A stretch of 64,000 nt of DNA from Peptoniphilaceae bacterium. GTDB taxonomy: Bacteria; Bacillota; Clostridia; Tissierellales; Peptoniphilaceae. The position numbers were made by a program, and so were the translations under genes. The stretch spans positions 150,855 through 214,854 of the forward strand of contig CAJUSY010000023.1 in the NCBI GenBank assembly GCA_910589545.1. Direction: 5' to 3'. Positions 51,951 through 60,538 of this stretch are shown in pieces (position 1 is the stretch's first letter; each line of letters starts with the position of its first letter). Below the pieces are notes generated by a model. The model had not been told where the DNA came from, ran no database searches, and saw only the letters and a list, made by a program, of their open reading frames with translations.

Positions 51951-53777
51951 TTATTTTTCATATGTTATATGGAATCCTGCTGGATCATTAGGGTCTTCCC
52001 CGAACCAAATATCTGAATAATTTCCGTGAATTGATACACCCATTACTTTAAGATCTTTCCAACTTCCTTTTCCAGTAATCACAGAATTATGAGCTTCTGA
52101 ATTTTGCCACAATTCAAGCGCACGTCTAGGGCCTTGTTCGGATGCAAAAAATCCGCTCGCAGAGATTTCAAATCCATAACCTTTATAATCCGTTAGTTGT
52201 GATGGTTTGTTCCACATATCATTAGCGTATTTATGATCTCCAGTGTACATTACAGGAGTCCATGTTCCATTATTGGACCAACTATGAAAATTTGCTCTAA
52301 TTCCCCTTTCATCTTTCCAATCAAAACTATAGTATAAAATCTGATCTTTAGTGTGTGTTCTTGCAACATAAGTTAGTGATTTAGAAACATTCAAAGGCTT
52401 AAGTCCTAATGATTGTCGATATTCGTTTACAAGTCTTACAAGTTCTGTTTCGTTCGAAGAAAGTGGAGTATCAATATTGAAATTAGACAAGTCGATTTCG
52501 CGATTTGATTGTGGTTTTATTGATTCTTGTCTAATTTCTTCTTCTGTTTTTTCAGGTTTTTTTGAATCAAGTTTTTTATTATCTTCTATTACTTGATAGC
52601 TAATATACCATTTTCCATCATCACCTTTACTAACACTAAATGCGTTATATACATCATTATTTGCTAGCGCTTCTTTAGCTGCCCTCTCAGCTTCTAATTG
52701 AGTACTATATCCGTCATCTAGTGTTTTCAAAATTTCATCTGATGGTTTTTTATCATAAGGCTTATCAAGTGGTTTTTTGCCGTCTGGTTTGTCAGCTGGT
52801 TTTTCTTCTGGTTCTGGTATTTCGATGTCAGTATCATCACTTATATTAACCACTTCTGCATTAGAAAATAGTTTTTTGATTAAGCTTTCAGAAACGGAGT
52901 TTTTGCCGCCAACTACAGCTACATCTGTGACATAAGTTTGATCTAGGAAGTTTTTAAGAGCATTTACTTGTGAATCTTCCGCTAATAAAATTCCTGTTTT
53001 CATTTTAACAGCAAGTGGTGCTGAGCTTAGTGCATCTGGATAATTTCTTCCGTCTGCTATTACTATTTCAGTAATTTTGCCAAATTTCTCCGCTACTTTT
53101 ATTGCTGTTTCGTATCTGTTTTTGCCAGATATTCTATTTACATTTTCTAATCCTTTGATGTTAACAGATTTCTTGCCACCTATTATTTCTACAACATCTT
53201 CTTTTTTTATGCCTTTTGGTAATTCCTTGCCATTAGTCAATACTAGTTTTTTAGATTGTTGAACTGTGTAAGGTGCCGCGGCTAATGCATCTGCAAAGTT
53301 ATCACCATTTGCTAGAACAACACCTTTGTTTCTTGTATTCAATTGTTTTGCAAGCTTTGTAGATGTTTCATATCTGTTTCTTCCAGCAATTCTTGTAATT
53401 TTCTTTCCTTTTAGTTGTTTTTCTACGTTTTTGGATACTGAGCCTTCTCCACCAACTATTATTACTTCTTTTGCTCCATTTCTTGCCATTTCGTTGAGAA
53501 CTCTTTGAGAAATTTTACCCTTTTCAGTCAATAAGATTGGTCCAACATCACTTAAATTACCTGCTGTCAATGCATCAGCAAAGTTTTCTCCACTAACTAA
53601 AATCACCTTGTCGCTATGATAGCCAACTGATCTGCTGATTTCGGCAGATGTGTTGTATCTTGATTTGCCAAATATTCTTGAAATTTGATACGCTCCATTG
53701 GCACTAGACACTTGTGGGATAATGTTTGCAACCATCATTCCAGCTAGAATTAATCCTAAGATTTTTTTGTTTTTCAT
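51951..53777 (-). CDS. Secreted CWB2-repeat protein with CAP (SCP-like) domain
   Basis: 608 residues. Signal peptide (1-26), three CWB2 repeats (about 30-300: RIFGKSRYNTSAEIS, RIAGRNRYETSTKLA, RISGKNRYETAIKVA), a Pro/Lys linker (DKPDGKKP...), the shared module LDDGYSTQLEAERAAKEAL...DGKWYISYQV (about 368-415) and a CAP domain (about 430-608: ETELVRLVNEYRQSLGLKPL, ARTHTKDQI, SAEAHNSVITG-like ending). CAP proteins outside cells bind lipids or act as adhesins. Cell-wall attachment is by the CWB2 repeats. It is monocistronic. Confidence 0.88.
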   Translation of the reverse strand: MKNKKILGLILAGMMVANIIPQVSSANGAYQISRIFGKSRYNTSAEISRSVGYHSDKVILVSGENFADALTAGNLSDVGPILLTEKGKISQRVLNEMARNGAKEVIIVGGEGSVSKNVEKQLKGKKITRIAGRNRYETSTKLAKQLNTRNKGVVLANGDNFADALAAAPYTVQQSKKLVLTNGKELPKGIKKEDVVEIIGGKKSVNIKGLENVNRISGKNRYETAIKVAEKFGKITEIVIADGRNYPDALSSAPLAVKMKTGILLAEDSQVNALKNFLDQTYVTDVAVVGGKNSVSESLIKKLFSNAEVVNISDDTDIEIPEPEEKPADKPDGKKPLDKPYDKKPSDEILKTLDDGYSTQLEAERAAKEALANNDVYNAFSVSKGDDGKWYISYQVIEDNKKLDSKKPEKTEEEIRQESIKPQSNREIDLSNFNIDTPLSSNETELVRLVNEYRQSLGLKPLNVSKSLTYVARTHTKDQILYYSFDWKDERGIRANFHSWSNNGTWTPVMYTGDHKYANDMWNKPSQLTDYKGYGFEISASGFFASEQGPRRALELWQNSEAHNSVITGKGSWKDLKVMGVSIHGNYSDIWFGEDPNDPAGFHITYEK

Positions 53778-53909
53778 AAATCTTTGCTCCTTTTTATTAA
53801 AACATTTTACTATAATTTGATTTTAATATTATACCTTAATAAAGTCAAGCAATAAATCATAACCATTTATATTAAAATAGTTTATCTACTAACGGTTTGC
53901 TTTCCCCAA

Positions 53910-53941
53910 AAGAAAAACTTTCAGGCAATTGCCTGAAAGTT
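53910..53941 (-). terminator. Rho-independent terminator of ribokinase gene
   Basis: A perfect palindrome, AACTTTCAGGC-aatt-GCCTGAAAGTT, abuts the stop codon and is followed by TTTCTTTT on the minus strand. Confidence 0.85.
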
Positions 53942-54820
53942 CTACAATATTTCATCTATTGTTGGGATGGATTCTCCCGATCCTTTTCTGGTTACAGTCT
54001 TTGATGATGCCTTTGTGGCAAAATCCATCGCTTCTTTGATGGATTTTTGTTGATCTAACATAACAGCCATCGCTCCGATGTAGCAATCTCCTGCAGATGT
54101 TGTATCCACAACTTTTGCTCTGATAGCTTCTTGTTTTATGTGTTCTGCTTTTGAAAAATACTCAGAGCCATTTTCTCCCAAAGTTACTATTACAGAACCT
54201 ACATTTTTCTCCAACAGTTCATTTGCAGCTTCTTCTAAGTTTTCTTTGGTTGAATATCTCAAAATTTCATTTTCATTAGGCACGAACAAGTCTACTTTGT
54301 CCAATATGTCATCCACTTCAAACTCACTTGGAGCAGGGTTTAATATTACGTAAACTCCCTTTTCCTTCGCTTTTTTAATCGCATATTCATTGACTTCTTG
54401 CGGAATTTCCATTTGCAAAATCAAAATATCACACTCATCCAAAAGTTCGATGTTATCGTCTATGTCTTGGATTGTAATCGCATAATTTGCCCCATGATCC
54501 AAAACTATTTCGTTTTGTCCAGTTTTGTCCACATTTATTAGTGCTGTACCTGTGTCCACATCTTTTTTTATAATGTTAGTTGTATCCACACCGTATTCTT
54601 TCATATTTTTAAAAATAAAATCAGCGTCCACATCATTTCCCACACAGGCTAGAAACTTCACATCTCCGCCCAATTTTTGGCAAGCAATCGCTTGATTTGC
54701 CCCTTTGCCACCGACGGATCTGCTTTTTGAAAGTGACGAAATGGTTTCTCCTGGTTTTGGGAAATTCTCCAAATTATATGTAGTATCTACATTCACGCTT
54801 CCTATAATTAAAATCGACAT
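53942..54820 (-). CDS. rbsK: Ribokinase (PfkB family)
   Basis: 292 residues. It begins IIGSVNVDTTYNLENFPKPGET; GGKGANQAIACQKLGG is the PfkB sugar-binding motif and TTSAGDCYIGA the C-terminal anion-hole motif with catalytic Asp. It phosphorylates ribose, probably after nucleoside breakdown. Start 54820 has GGAGAG upstream. No ribose transporter gene is adjacent. Confidence 0.9.
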   Translation of the reverse strand: MSILIIGSVNVDTTYNLENFPKPGETISSLSKSRSVGGKGANQAIACQKLGGDVKFLACVGNDVDADFIFKNMKEYGVDTTNIIKKDVDTGTALINVDKTGQNEIVLDHGANYAITIQDIDDNIELLDECDILILQMEIPQEVNEYAIKKAKEKGVYVILNPAPSEFEVDDILDKVDLFVPNENEILRYSTKENLEEAANELLEKNVGSVIVTLGENGSEYFSKAEHIKQEAIRAKVVDTTSAGDCYIGAMAVMLDQQKSIKEAMDFATKASSKTVTRKGSGESIPTIDEIL

Positions 54821-54907
54821 AAATCTCTCCTCAAATCTTTGCATTTACGCTAAGAGTTTTTAATATATTTAATATTATACAATACAATTCGATTTTTGTA
54901 ATTTGCA

Positions 54908-54955
54908 AACAAAACAATGTGACTGAATTTTAAAATCCAATCACATTGTTTTGTT
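54908..54955 (-). terminator. Long hairpin after the LRR surface protein gene
   Basis: The arms AACAAAACAATGTGA and TCACATTGTTTTGTT are a perfect 15-bp inverted repeat, with an inner TGGATTTTAAAATTCA dyad. The U-run is interrupted (TTGTTTTG). It probably terminates the large surface-protein transcript. Confidence 0.6.
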
Positions 54956-54963
54956 AATGAATA

Positions 54964-57900
54964 CTATTTGTATTCTTCAATACTTTGTTTTCCACCTAGA
55001 ATAATGGATTCTTTGATTTTGTTGTTCAAGTATTGTTTTACTGATACAGATGCTTCGTCTTTATCTATTAGAATTATTGGTGCATCAAATTCCTTTGATA
55101 GATATGGTGCTATTAATGCATCTGGATATGCAGTTTTATTTGCAAATATTACTTTATCAGCAGTTTTATTGACAGATTTTGCTACTTCTAATGCTGTGTC
55201 TACTCTTGTTCTTCCTGCTAGTCTGTCTACTGCTATTCCACTGTTTTGTAATTTTTCTTCTATTGCTTCTGATACTTGTGTTTTTCCACCAATTATTGTT
55301 ACTTTTTCAATTCCCCAATCTTTGATTGCTTTTTCAGTTGTTTCGTTTAATTGGTCTGATTGTGTTAATAATATTGGGATGTTTAGTTTACTAGCTAAGC
55401 TTCCTGCTGTTAATGCGTCAATATTATTGAATCCATTTACAAGTATTATTTCTTTTTTGTTGTTAGAATTTGCTCTGACTAGTTCTCCAAGTTTTACTGC
55501 TGTTTCGAATCTGTCAGCTCCTGCTATTCTTTGTTGTTTGATTTTAAGTTGTTTGATTTGATCTTCAACTTTTTCGCTTATTACAGTTTTTCCACCTGCG
55601 ATGATTATTTTAGTTGGGTTAAGTCTTTTTATTTCTTGAAGTACTTCATCCATTATTGAATCTTTTTCTACTAGTAGTGTTGGTGCGTTCTTTCCTACTC
55701 CGTATGGTGATGATGCTAATGCGTCTACCATTTTATCGCTTGATGTTAAGATTACTGTGTCTGCTTTTTCAAATAATGTCTTGCTTACTTCTACTGCTGT
55801 TAGTTGACGATTTCGTCCTGCTATTCTTGTTGATGGTATTTTTTCAAATATTTCTTTTAGTGTGTCTGTGTCTTTGATGTCTTTGTATTGTGGTGTTTCT
55901 GGTTCAACAGGAATTGTTGGATATGTTGGAGTAGATGGTTCTGTTGGGTCTGTTGATTCTGTTGGATCCGTTGGCTCTGTTGGATCTGTTGAATCTGTTG
56001 AATCTGTTGGATCTGTTGAATCAGTTGGGTCAGTTGGTGTTACTTCTTCTTTCTTTTCCACAACTACAGGAATTTCAACAATTTTCTTAGATCCATTTTC
56101 AAATGTTACTTCAACTTTTGCTGTATATTCACCAGGTTTATTTGTGTCGATTTTTGGCTCTGTTACGTCTTTTACAGTTGCTTTTTCAGGTAAGTTTTTA
56201 ATGTTATCAGATAGGTCGATTTCTTCACCTTGTTTTACAACTTCTTTTTCGATGTCTTCTGCTTTTATTTCTGGAATAGGAACAATTTCTCCAATATCAT
56301 TGTAAATAACTTTTTGATTTACTAATGATTTTTCATTGTTGAATTTTAAATGGTCAGGATTTTTAGTGTAAAGCTTAACTACAACTGGTTTTTTGTCAGT
56401 TGTTTCTGCATTTTTAAAAGCATTATCTGAAAGTTTCTTCAAACTATTCGGTAAATTTGTTTCTAAAAGGAGAGAAAATCTGAATGAACTGTCACCTATT
56501 TCTTCGATTCCTTCTTCAAGAGTAAGCATTCTAAGTCTCTTCCATTTAATATTGTGAGCGAATGCTTGTCTTCCAATTTTCTTCACATTACCTGGAATTG
56601 TCAATTCTTCAAGTTGATGTCCACTAAATGCTCTGTCCTTGATTTCTTCAACAGTTTTTGAAATAGTAAGTTCTTTTAATGGTGCACCTTGGAAAGCAGA
56701 TCCTTCGATAACTTTAACACCTTCTGGTATTTCAAGTTTTTGAAGTTTAATATTTCTTGCGAAAGTACCATTTGCTACCTTTGTCATATTTGGAGAAAGT
56801 CTAAGTTCAGTTATTTGATTTAATGAGAATGCTCCACCTTCAACATCTTTTACAGAATCAGGTAAGATTACTTTTTCAAGTCTATTTCCATTAAATGCAG
56901 ATCTGCCAATATATTCAAGAGTGCTTGGAAATTCCACATTTCTAAAGTTGTTTAATCTGAAAGCATCTTCTTCAATTCTCTTAAGATTTTGTGGTAATTT
57001 TACCGATACCATACCATTTGCAGAACTTACAGTATCTGTACCGAAATTAACTCCTGGATCCTTTTCTAAACTAAAAGCCGATTTTCCGATCACTTCAATA
57101 TCTTCACCTTCAGGATTTTTATCTGGAAGAACTAAATCTTTGTTAACTTTAAACTTAGCCTTTCCGCTTTCACTAAATCCTGTGATAGCATTAGCATCAT
57201 ATGTGAAGTCTTTACTTGTATAAAGGGCATTTTTGTTGATAACCAAGTTATCAATAGCCTTATCCAAGTTTTCTTGTGCGGCCTTCACTTCATCAGCTGT
57301 AGAATCCACATTTGCTAGAACTTTCTTAGCTTTGTCAAGTTCAGCCTTCATAGCATCGAAGGATTCTTTTTCGAACATTTCCGGAATCAATTCTTCCGCT
57401 TTTTTGATGGAATCTCTGAGTTTTGATCTATCTGGAGCTGATTGTCTCAACTTTGCTTCAGCTTTTACCAAATCATCAAAAGCTTTATCTATTTGTGCTT
57501 GTGTTGATTTTTGATCTTTGAAAATATCTTTTGCTTCTTTTAATACCTTGTCGAATTCATCTAAGGATTCTTTCTTGTAATCTTCTCTTACAATTGATTT
57601 TACAGTTTGCAATTGTTTGAAAAGTTCACTTCTGTTTACATCTGTAACCAAAACAACTTTATGATAATCATTCTCTGGAATAATATATGTTGTAGATTTC
57701 AAATGGTCTGGGTTTCTTGTTTCAAGTCTTACAACACCGCTGTTTTCATATCCAGGATTATCTTTGAACACAAAATCTCTAAACTTAAATATAGAGTAAG
57801 GTAGTTTAACTATTTCTAGCTTGTTGTTAGCAAAACTATAGTTGTCTATTTGTATCATTTCTACATCATCAGATATTTCAAGCTTACTAATTTCATTGTT

Positions 57901-59325
57901 CATGAAAGATTCACTACCAGTTTTCCACACAGTGGATGGTATGGAAACTTCTGTAAGCTTATTGTCTTTGAATGCGCGTGATTCAATAGATTTCAAACCT
58001 TCTTCAAACTTAACCTTAGTAATACCTGAGTTTTCGAAAGCAGAATCTTTGATGATAAATTCTATATCAGTTTTTGGAAAAGTTACAGAATTTATTTTAA
58101 GATTTTCAAAAGATTTTTCTTTAATTCCTTCTATTTGCTTAACTTTTCCATCAATAGTAACTTCTTTTGGAATAACCAAATCAGGATTCTTAGCTAACTT
58201 ATCCTTCCCTTTTTCAGAAAAGCCAGTAATTCCGAATCTGTGAGATTCTTCTTCCATTCTTCCCTTGTATTTGAATTCACCATAAGTGAAGTCTTCTTGT
58301 GACCATTCATCTACAGTAGGTTGTTCAGATTCTCCAAGATTAACAGTTAATTTAATCATTAAATTTGTAGCTGAATTATTAACATTTGGTGCTGTATATC
58401 CTTCAATCAATTTAAATTCTGGAACCTTATCTTTGTCAATACTTGTAGTTACTTCAAATTCTTTTGATGTGTCGAATTTATCCAAATTCCATTTCTTTTC
58501 AAGTTCTACTTCTTTGTCGTTTGAACCTGTGTTGTCTTTTTTATCTACATAAGTTGCGATAAAATCAGTATTGATATTTTCATCCAACCAAGCTTGTAAT
58601 TCTTCTTTTGAATCTGCCTTTGCTTCAACTTCTCCCAAATCAAGGTATTTGTCTCCTTCACCTGTTCCAAGTGAATTAAAGTTGATTCTTATATGTTTAA
58701 ATGGACTTTCTGATTTTATTTCTTTTATTGTTTCCCCATTTAATGATGATTTCAATAAAACTGGATTGGATTTTTCATCACCTTTTAATAATAGACCTGT
58801 TACACCTGTTTTGTTAAAAGATGTTGTCATAACAGTTTTTACTGTAGATGGAATAGTAATCTCTCCAGCTAATGAGGTATCATTCATAAAGGCTTGTTGA
58901 CCAATAAATTCCAAGCCTTCATTTAATTCAATTTTACTTAAATTTTTATTCGCTCCAAAAGCCAATTTTTCGATTCGTTTAACAGTTGAAGGAAGCTTGA
59001 TTGCTGTCAACGAATTAGCTGAGAAAGCTCCTTGATCAATCGTTTCAACGCCTTCTGGAATAACTACCGATGTAAGTTTCTTTCTTCCGAAAGCTTGCTT
59101 GCCAATAGTTGTTACAGTTTTTCCGTTAATTTTTTCTGGAATAACTACATCGGTCGCTGTACCCTTGTACTTTTTAATAGTACCGCTACTTGCATCAAAA
59201 TCGAAATCACTTTCTGCTGTGACTTCTTGTCTTTGTGGAACATCACTTGCGTATATGTTTACAGGAGCAAATCCTATAACCATAGCAAATATTAGTATCC
59301 ACGAAATAATCCTTTTTCTATTCAT
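54964..59325 (-). CDS. Giant surface protein: BspA-type leucine-rich repeats, FIVAR-like helices, CWB2 anchor
   Basis: 1453 residues. Start 59325 (GGAGG before it) begins a signal peptide. Two blocks of BspA-type repeats (TIGKQAFGRKKLTSVVIPEG..., VSIPSTVWKTGSE, LELPEGVKVIEGSAF type; about 60-570 and 720-1000) flank two FIVAR-like helical modules (about 600-720). An Ig-like stretch (AEDIEKEVVKQGEEIDL...), a Thr/Pro/Asp linker (about 1110-1150) and three CWB2 repeats (about 1160-1453) form the wall anchor. BspA-type repeats bind fibronectin or host cells in other anaerobes, so an adhesin role is likely. It is the largest CWB2 protein here. Confidence 0.88.
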   Translation of the reverse strand: MNRKRIISWILIFAMVIGFAPVNIYASDVPQRQEVTAESDFDFDASSGTIKKYKGTATDVVIPEKINGKTVTTIGKQAFGRKKLTSVVIPEGVETIDQGAFSANSLTAIKLPSTVKRIEKLAFGANKNLSKIELNEGLEFIGQQAFMNDTSLAGEITIPSTVKTVMTTSFNKTGVTGLLLKGDEKSNPVLLKSSLNGETIKEIKSESPFKHIRINFNSLGTGEGDKYLDLGEVEAKADSKEELQAWLDENINTDFIATYVDKKDNTGSNDKEVELEKKWNLDKFDTSKEFEVTTSIDKDKVPEFKLIEGYTAPNVNNSATNLMIKLTVNLGESEQPTVDEWSQEDFTYGEFKYKGRMEEESHRFGITGFSEKGKDKLAKNPDLVIPKEVTIDGKVKQIEGIKEKSFENLKINSVTFPKTDIEFIIKDSAFENSGITKVKFEEGLKSIESRAFKDNKLTEVSIPSTVWKTGSESFMNNEISKLEISDDVEMIQIDNYSFANNKLEIVKLPYSIFKFRDFVFKDNPGYENSGVVRLETRNPDHLKSTTYIIPENDYHKVVLVTDVNRSELFKQLQTVKSIVREDYKKESLDEFDKVLKEAKDIFKDQKSTQAQIDKAFDDLVKAEAKLRQSAPDRSKLRDSIKKAEELIPEMFEKESFDAMKAELDKAKKVLANVDSTADEVKAAQENLDKAIDNLVINKNALYTSKDFTYDANAITGFSESGKAKFKVNKDLVLPDKNPEGEDIEVIGKSAFSLEKDPGVNFGTDTVSSANGMVSVKLPQNLKRIEEDAFRLNNFRNVEFPSTLEYIGRSAFNGNRLEKVILPDSVKDVEGGAFSLNQITELRLSPNMTKVANGTFARNIKLQKLEIPEGVKVIEGSAFQGAPLKELTISKTVEEIKDRAFSGHQLEELTIPGNVKKIGRQAFAHNIKWKRLRMLTLEEGIEEIGDSSFRFSLLLETNLPNSLKKLSDNAFKNAETTDKKPVVVKLYTKNPDHLKFNNEKSLVNQKVIYNDIGEIVPIPEIKAEDIEKEVVKQGEEIDLSDNIKNLPEKATVKDVTEPKIDTNKPGEYTAKVEVTFENGSKKIVEIPVVVEKKEEVTPTDPTDSTDPTDSTDSTDPTEPTDPTESTDPTEPSTPTYPTIPVEPETPQYKDIKDTDTLKEIFEKIPSTRIAGRNRQLTAVEVSKTLFEKADTVILTSSDKMVDALASSPYGVGKNAPTLLVEKDSIMDEVLQEIKRLNPTKIIIAGGKTVISEKVEDQIKQLKIKQQRIAGADRFETAVKLGELVRANSNNKKEIILVNGFNNIDALTAGSLASKLNIPILLTQSDQLNETTEKAIKDWGIEKVTIIGGKTQVSEAIEEKLQNSGIAVDRLAGRTRVDTALEVAKSVNKTADKVIFANKTAYPDALIAPYLSKEFDAPIILIDKDEASVSVKQYLNNKIKESIILGGKQSIEEYK

Positions 59326-59564
59326 ATTATCCTCCTTTTGATATTTAGCTATGATTTTCTTCATAAAACTTCCATTTTTAATATACCCTTTTGTAAATTA
59401 TGTAAACTTTTTAAGCTTAATTTTGTAAAATAAGCTAAATACATTGCTTTTTTATTCATTTTTTGAAATATTTAACATAAAAAATCCCAATAAATTACAA
59501 ATTATATGAATGAATATTTCTCAAATGGGTATATTATTAAATAAGAATATTAATGGAGGAGACT

Positions 59565-60419
59565 ATGGACGATAAAAAACAAGATTTTAAACAAAATCTG
59601 AAAAGTTATGTATCGGATGAAAAGATTGCTAAGTCTGATGATTACTTTGAAGAAAAACCTGTAAATGTGGGTGTTAATGATGATGTGAATGGGGTATCTG
59701 ATGTTACTCAGTCACAAGAATCTACGAAATCTAATGACGATTATTTTGAAGAAATCAACGAAAAATACACTAATAAAGAAAGAAGAGAAGATAACGAGGA
59801 ATACGAAAACTACAAGCAAAACGATTCCCCTGATTGGTATTTGAGTTGTGTGAAATTCATTAACGGATTCTCAGAAAAAATCTACGACTTTTACGCTTCA
59901 ACAAAGCACGGGATTATTTATTCATTTTTAACATCAGGCTTAATCGCCGCTTTGACAAGCTCTGTGTGGGTTAATGTTACAACAAGGGGATCTCTTGGAG
60001 AACTATCCAAAGTTTTCCACAGACCTACGATTTCTATTATGACTTTGATTTTTGTACCATTAATCAACTATTTGATGACTAGATTTATATACATGTTTAC
60101 GAAGAAATACATGAGACCAACTCCACCTTCTTGCACAAGAGATGTTAAGGGCGGGGTATTTTCGATAATTAACGCATTGTTCATGTTCATACTTACGCCA
60201 TTAGGATTTATCGGAAGCATCATCGGTTGCTTCACAGGAATGATAGCTTACTCTGCAACTTTCTTAGATTTGTATTTGGAAAAGGACAGCTTCAAGGTTG
60301 GTTTGAAATCATTCATCGCACAAATCGTAATCAAAGTTATCGTGTTTATATTGGAAATGCTATTGGCAGCTTTGGTTGGATTACTAATATACAATTCATT
60401 TTCAAATATGTTTGGATAA
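59565..60419 (+). CDS. Membrane protein with acidic N-terminal tail, paralogue of 48888-49742
   Basis: 284 residues. An acidic, disordered N-terminal tail of ~115 residues with two copies of a DDYFEE motif is followed by four to five membrane segments. FTKKYMRPTPPSCTRD aligns with the paralogue at 48888-49742. Start 59565 has GGAGGA five bases upstream; a start four codons earlier is too close. Lone gene with its own terminator. Function is unknown; the tail could bind a cytoplasmic partner. Confidence 0.75.
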   Translation: MDDKKQDFKQNLKSYVSDEKIAKSDDYFEEKPVNVGVNDDVNGVSDVTQSQESTKSNDDYFEEINEKYTNKERREDNEEYENYKQNDSPDWYLSCVKFINGFSEKIYDFYASTKHGIIYSFLTSGLIAALTSSVWVNVTTRGSLGELSKVFHRPTISIMTLIFVPLINYLMTRFIYMFTKKYMRPTPPSCTRDVKGGVFSIINALFMFILTPLGFIGSIIGCFTGMIAYSATFLDLYLEKDSFKVGLKSFIAQIVIKVIVFILEMLLAALVGLLIYNSFSNMFG

Positions 60420-60424
60420 AATTT

Positions 60425-60452
60425 ACCCGACCTTTCTTAAGGCCGGGTTTTT
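60425..60452 (+). terminator. Rho-independent terminator
   Basis: Stem ACCCGACCTT / AAGGCCGGGT (one mismatch) is followed by TTTTTG. Confidence 0.75.
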
Positions 60453-60473
60453 GTGTGTTTATTTACATTCAAA

Positions 60474-60506
60474 AAAGCCTAGCTCACATTAAATGAGTTA
60501 GGCTTT
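60474..60506. terminator. Terminator-like palindrome serving the G5 protein gene
   Basis: AAAGCCTAGCTCA / TGAGTTAGGCTTT (one G-U) is followed on the minus strand by TTTTTTG. Confidence 0.75.
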
Positions 60507-60538
60507 GTTTGATTTTTGTAAATATAATCTATTTTAGA

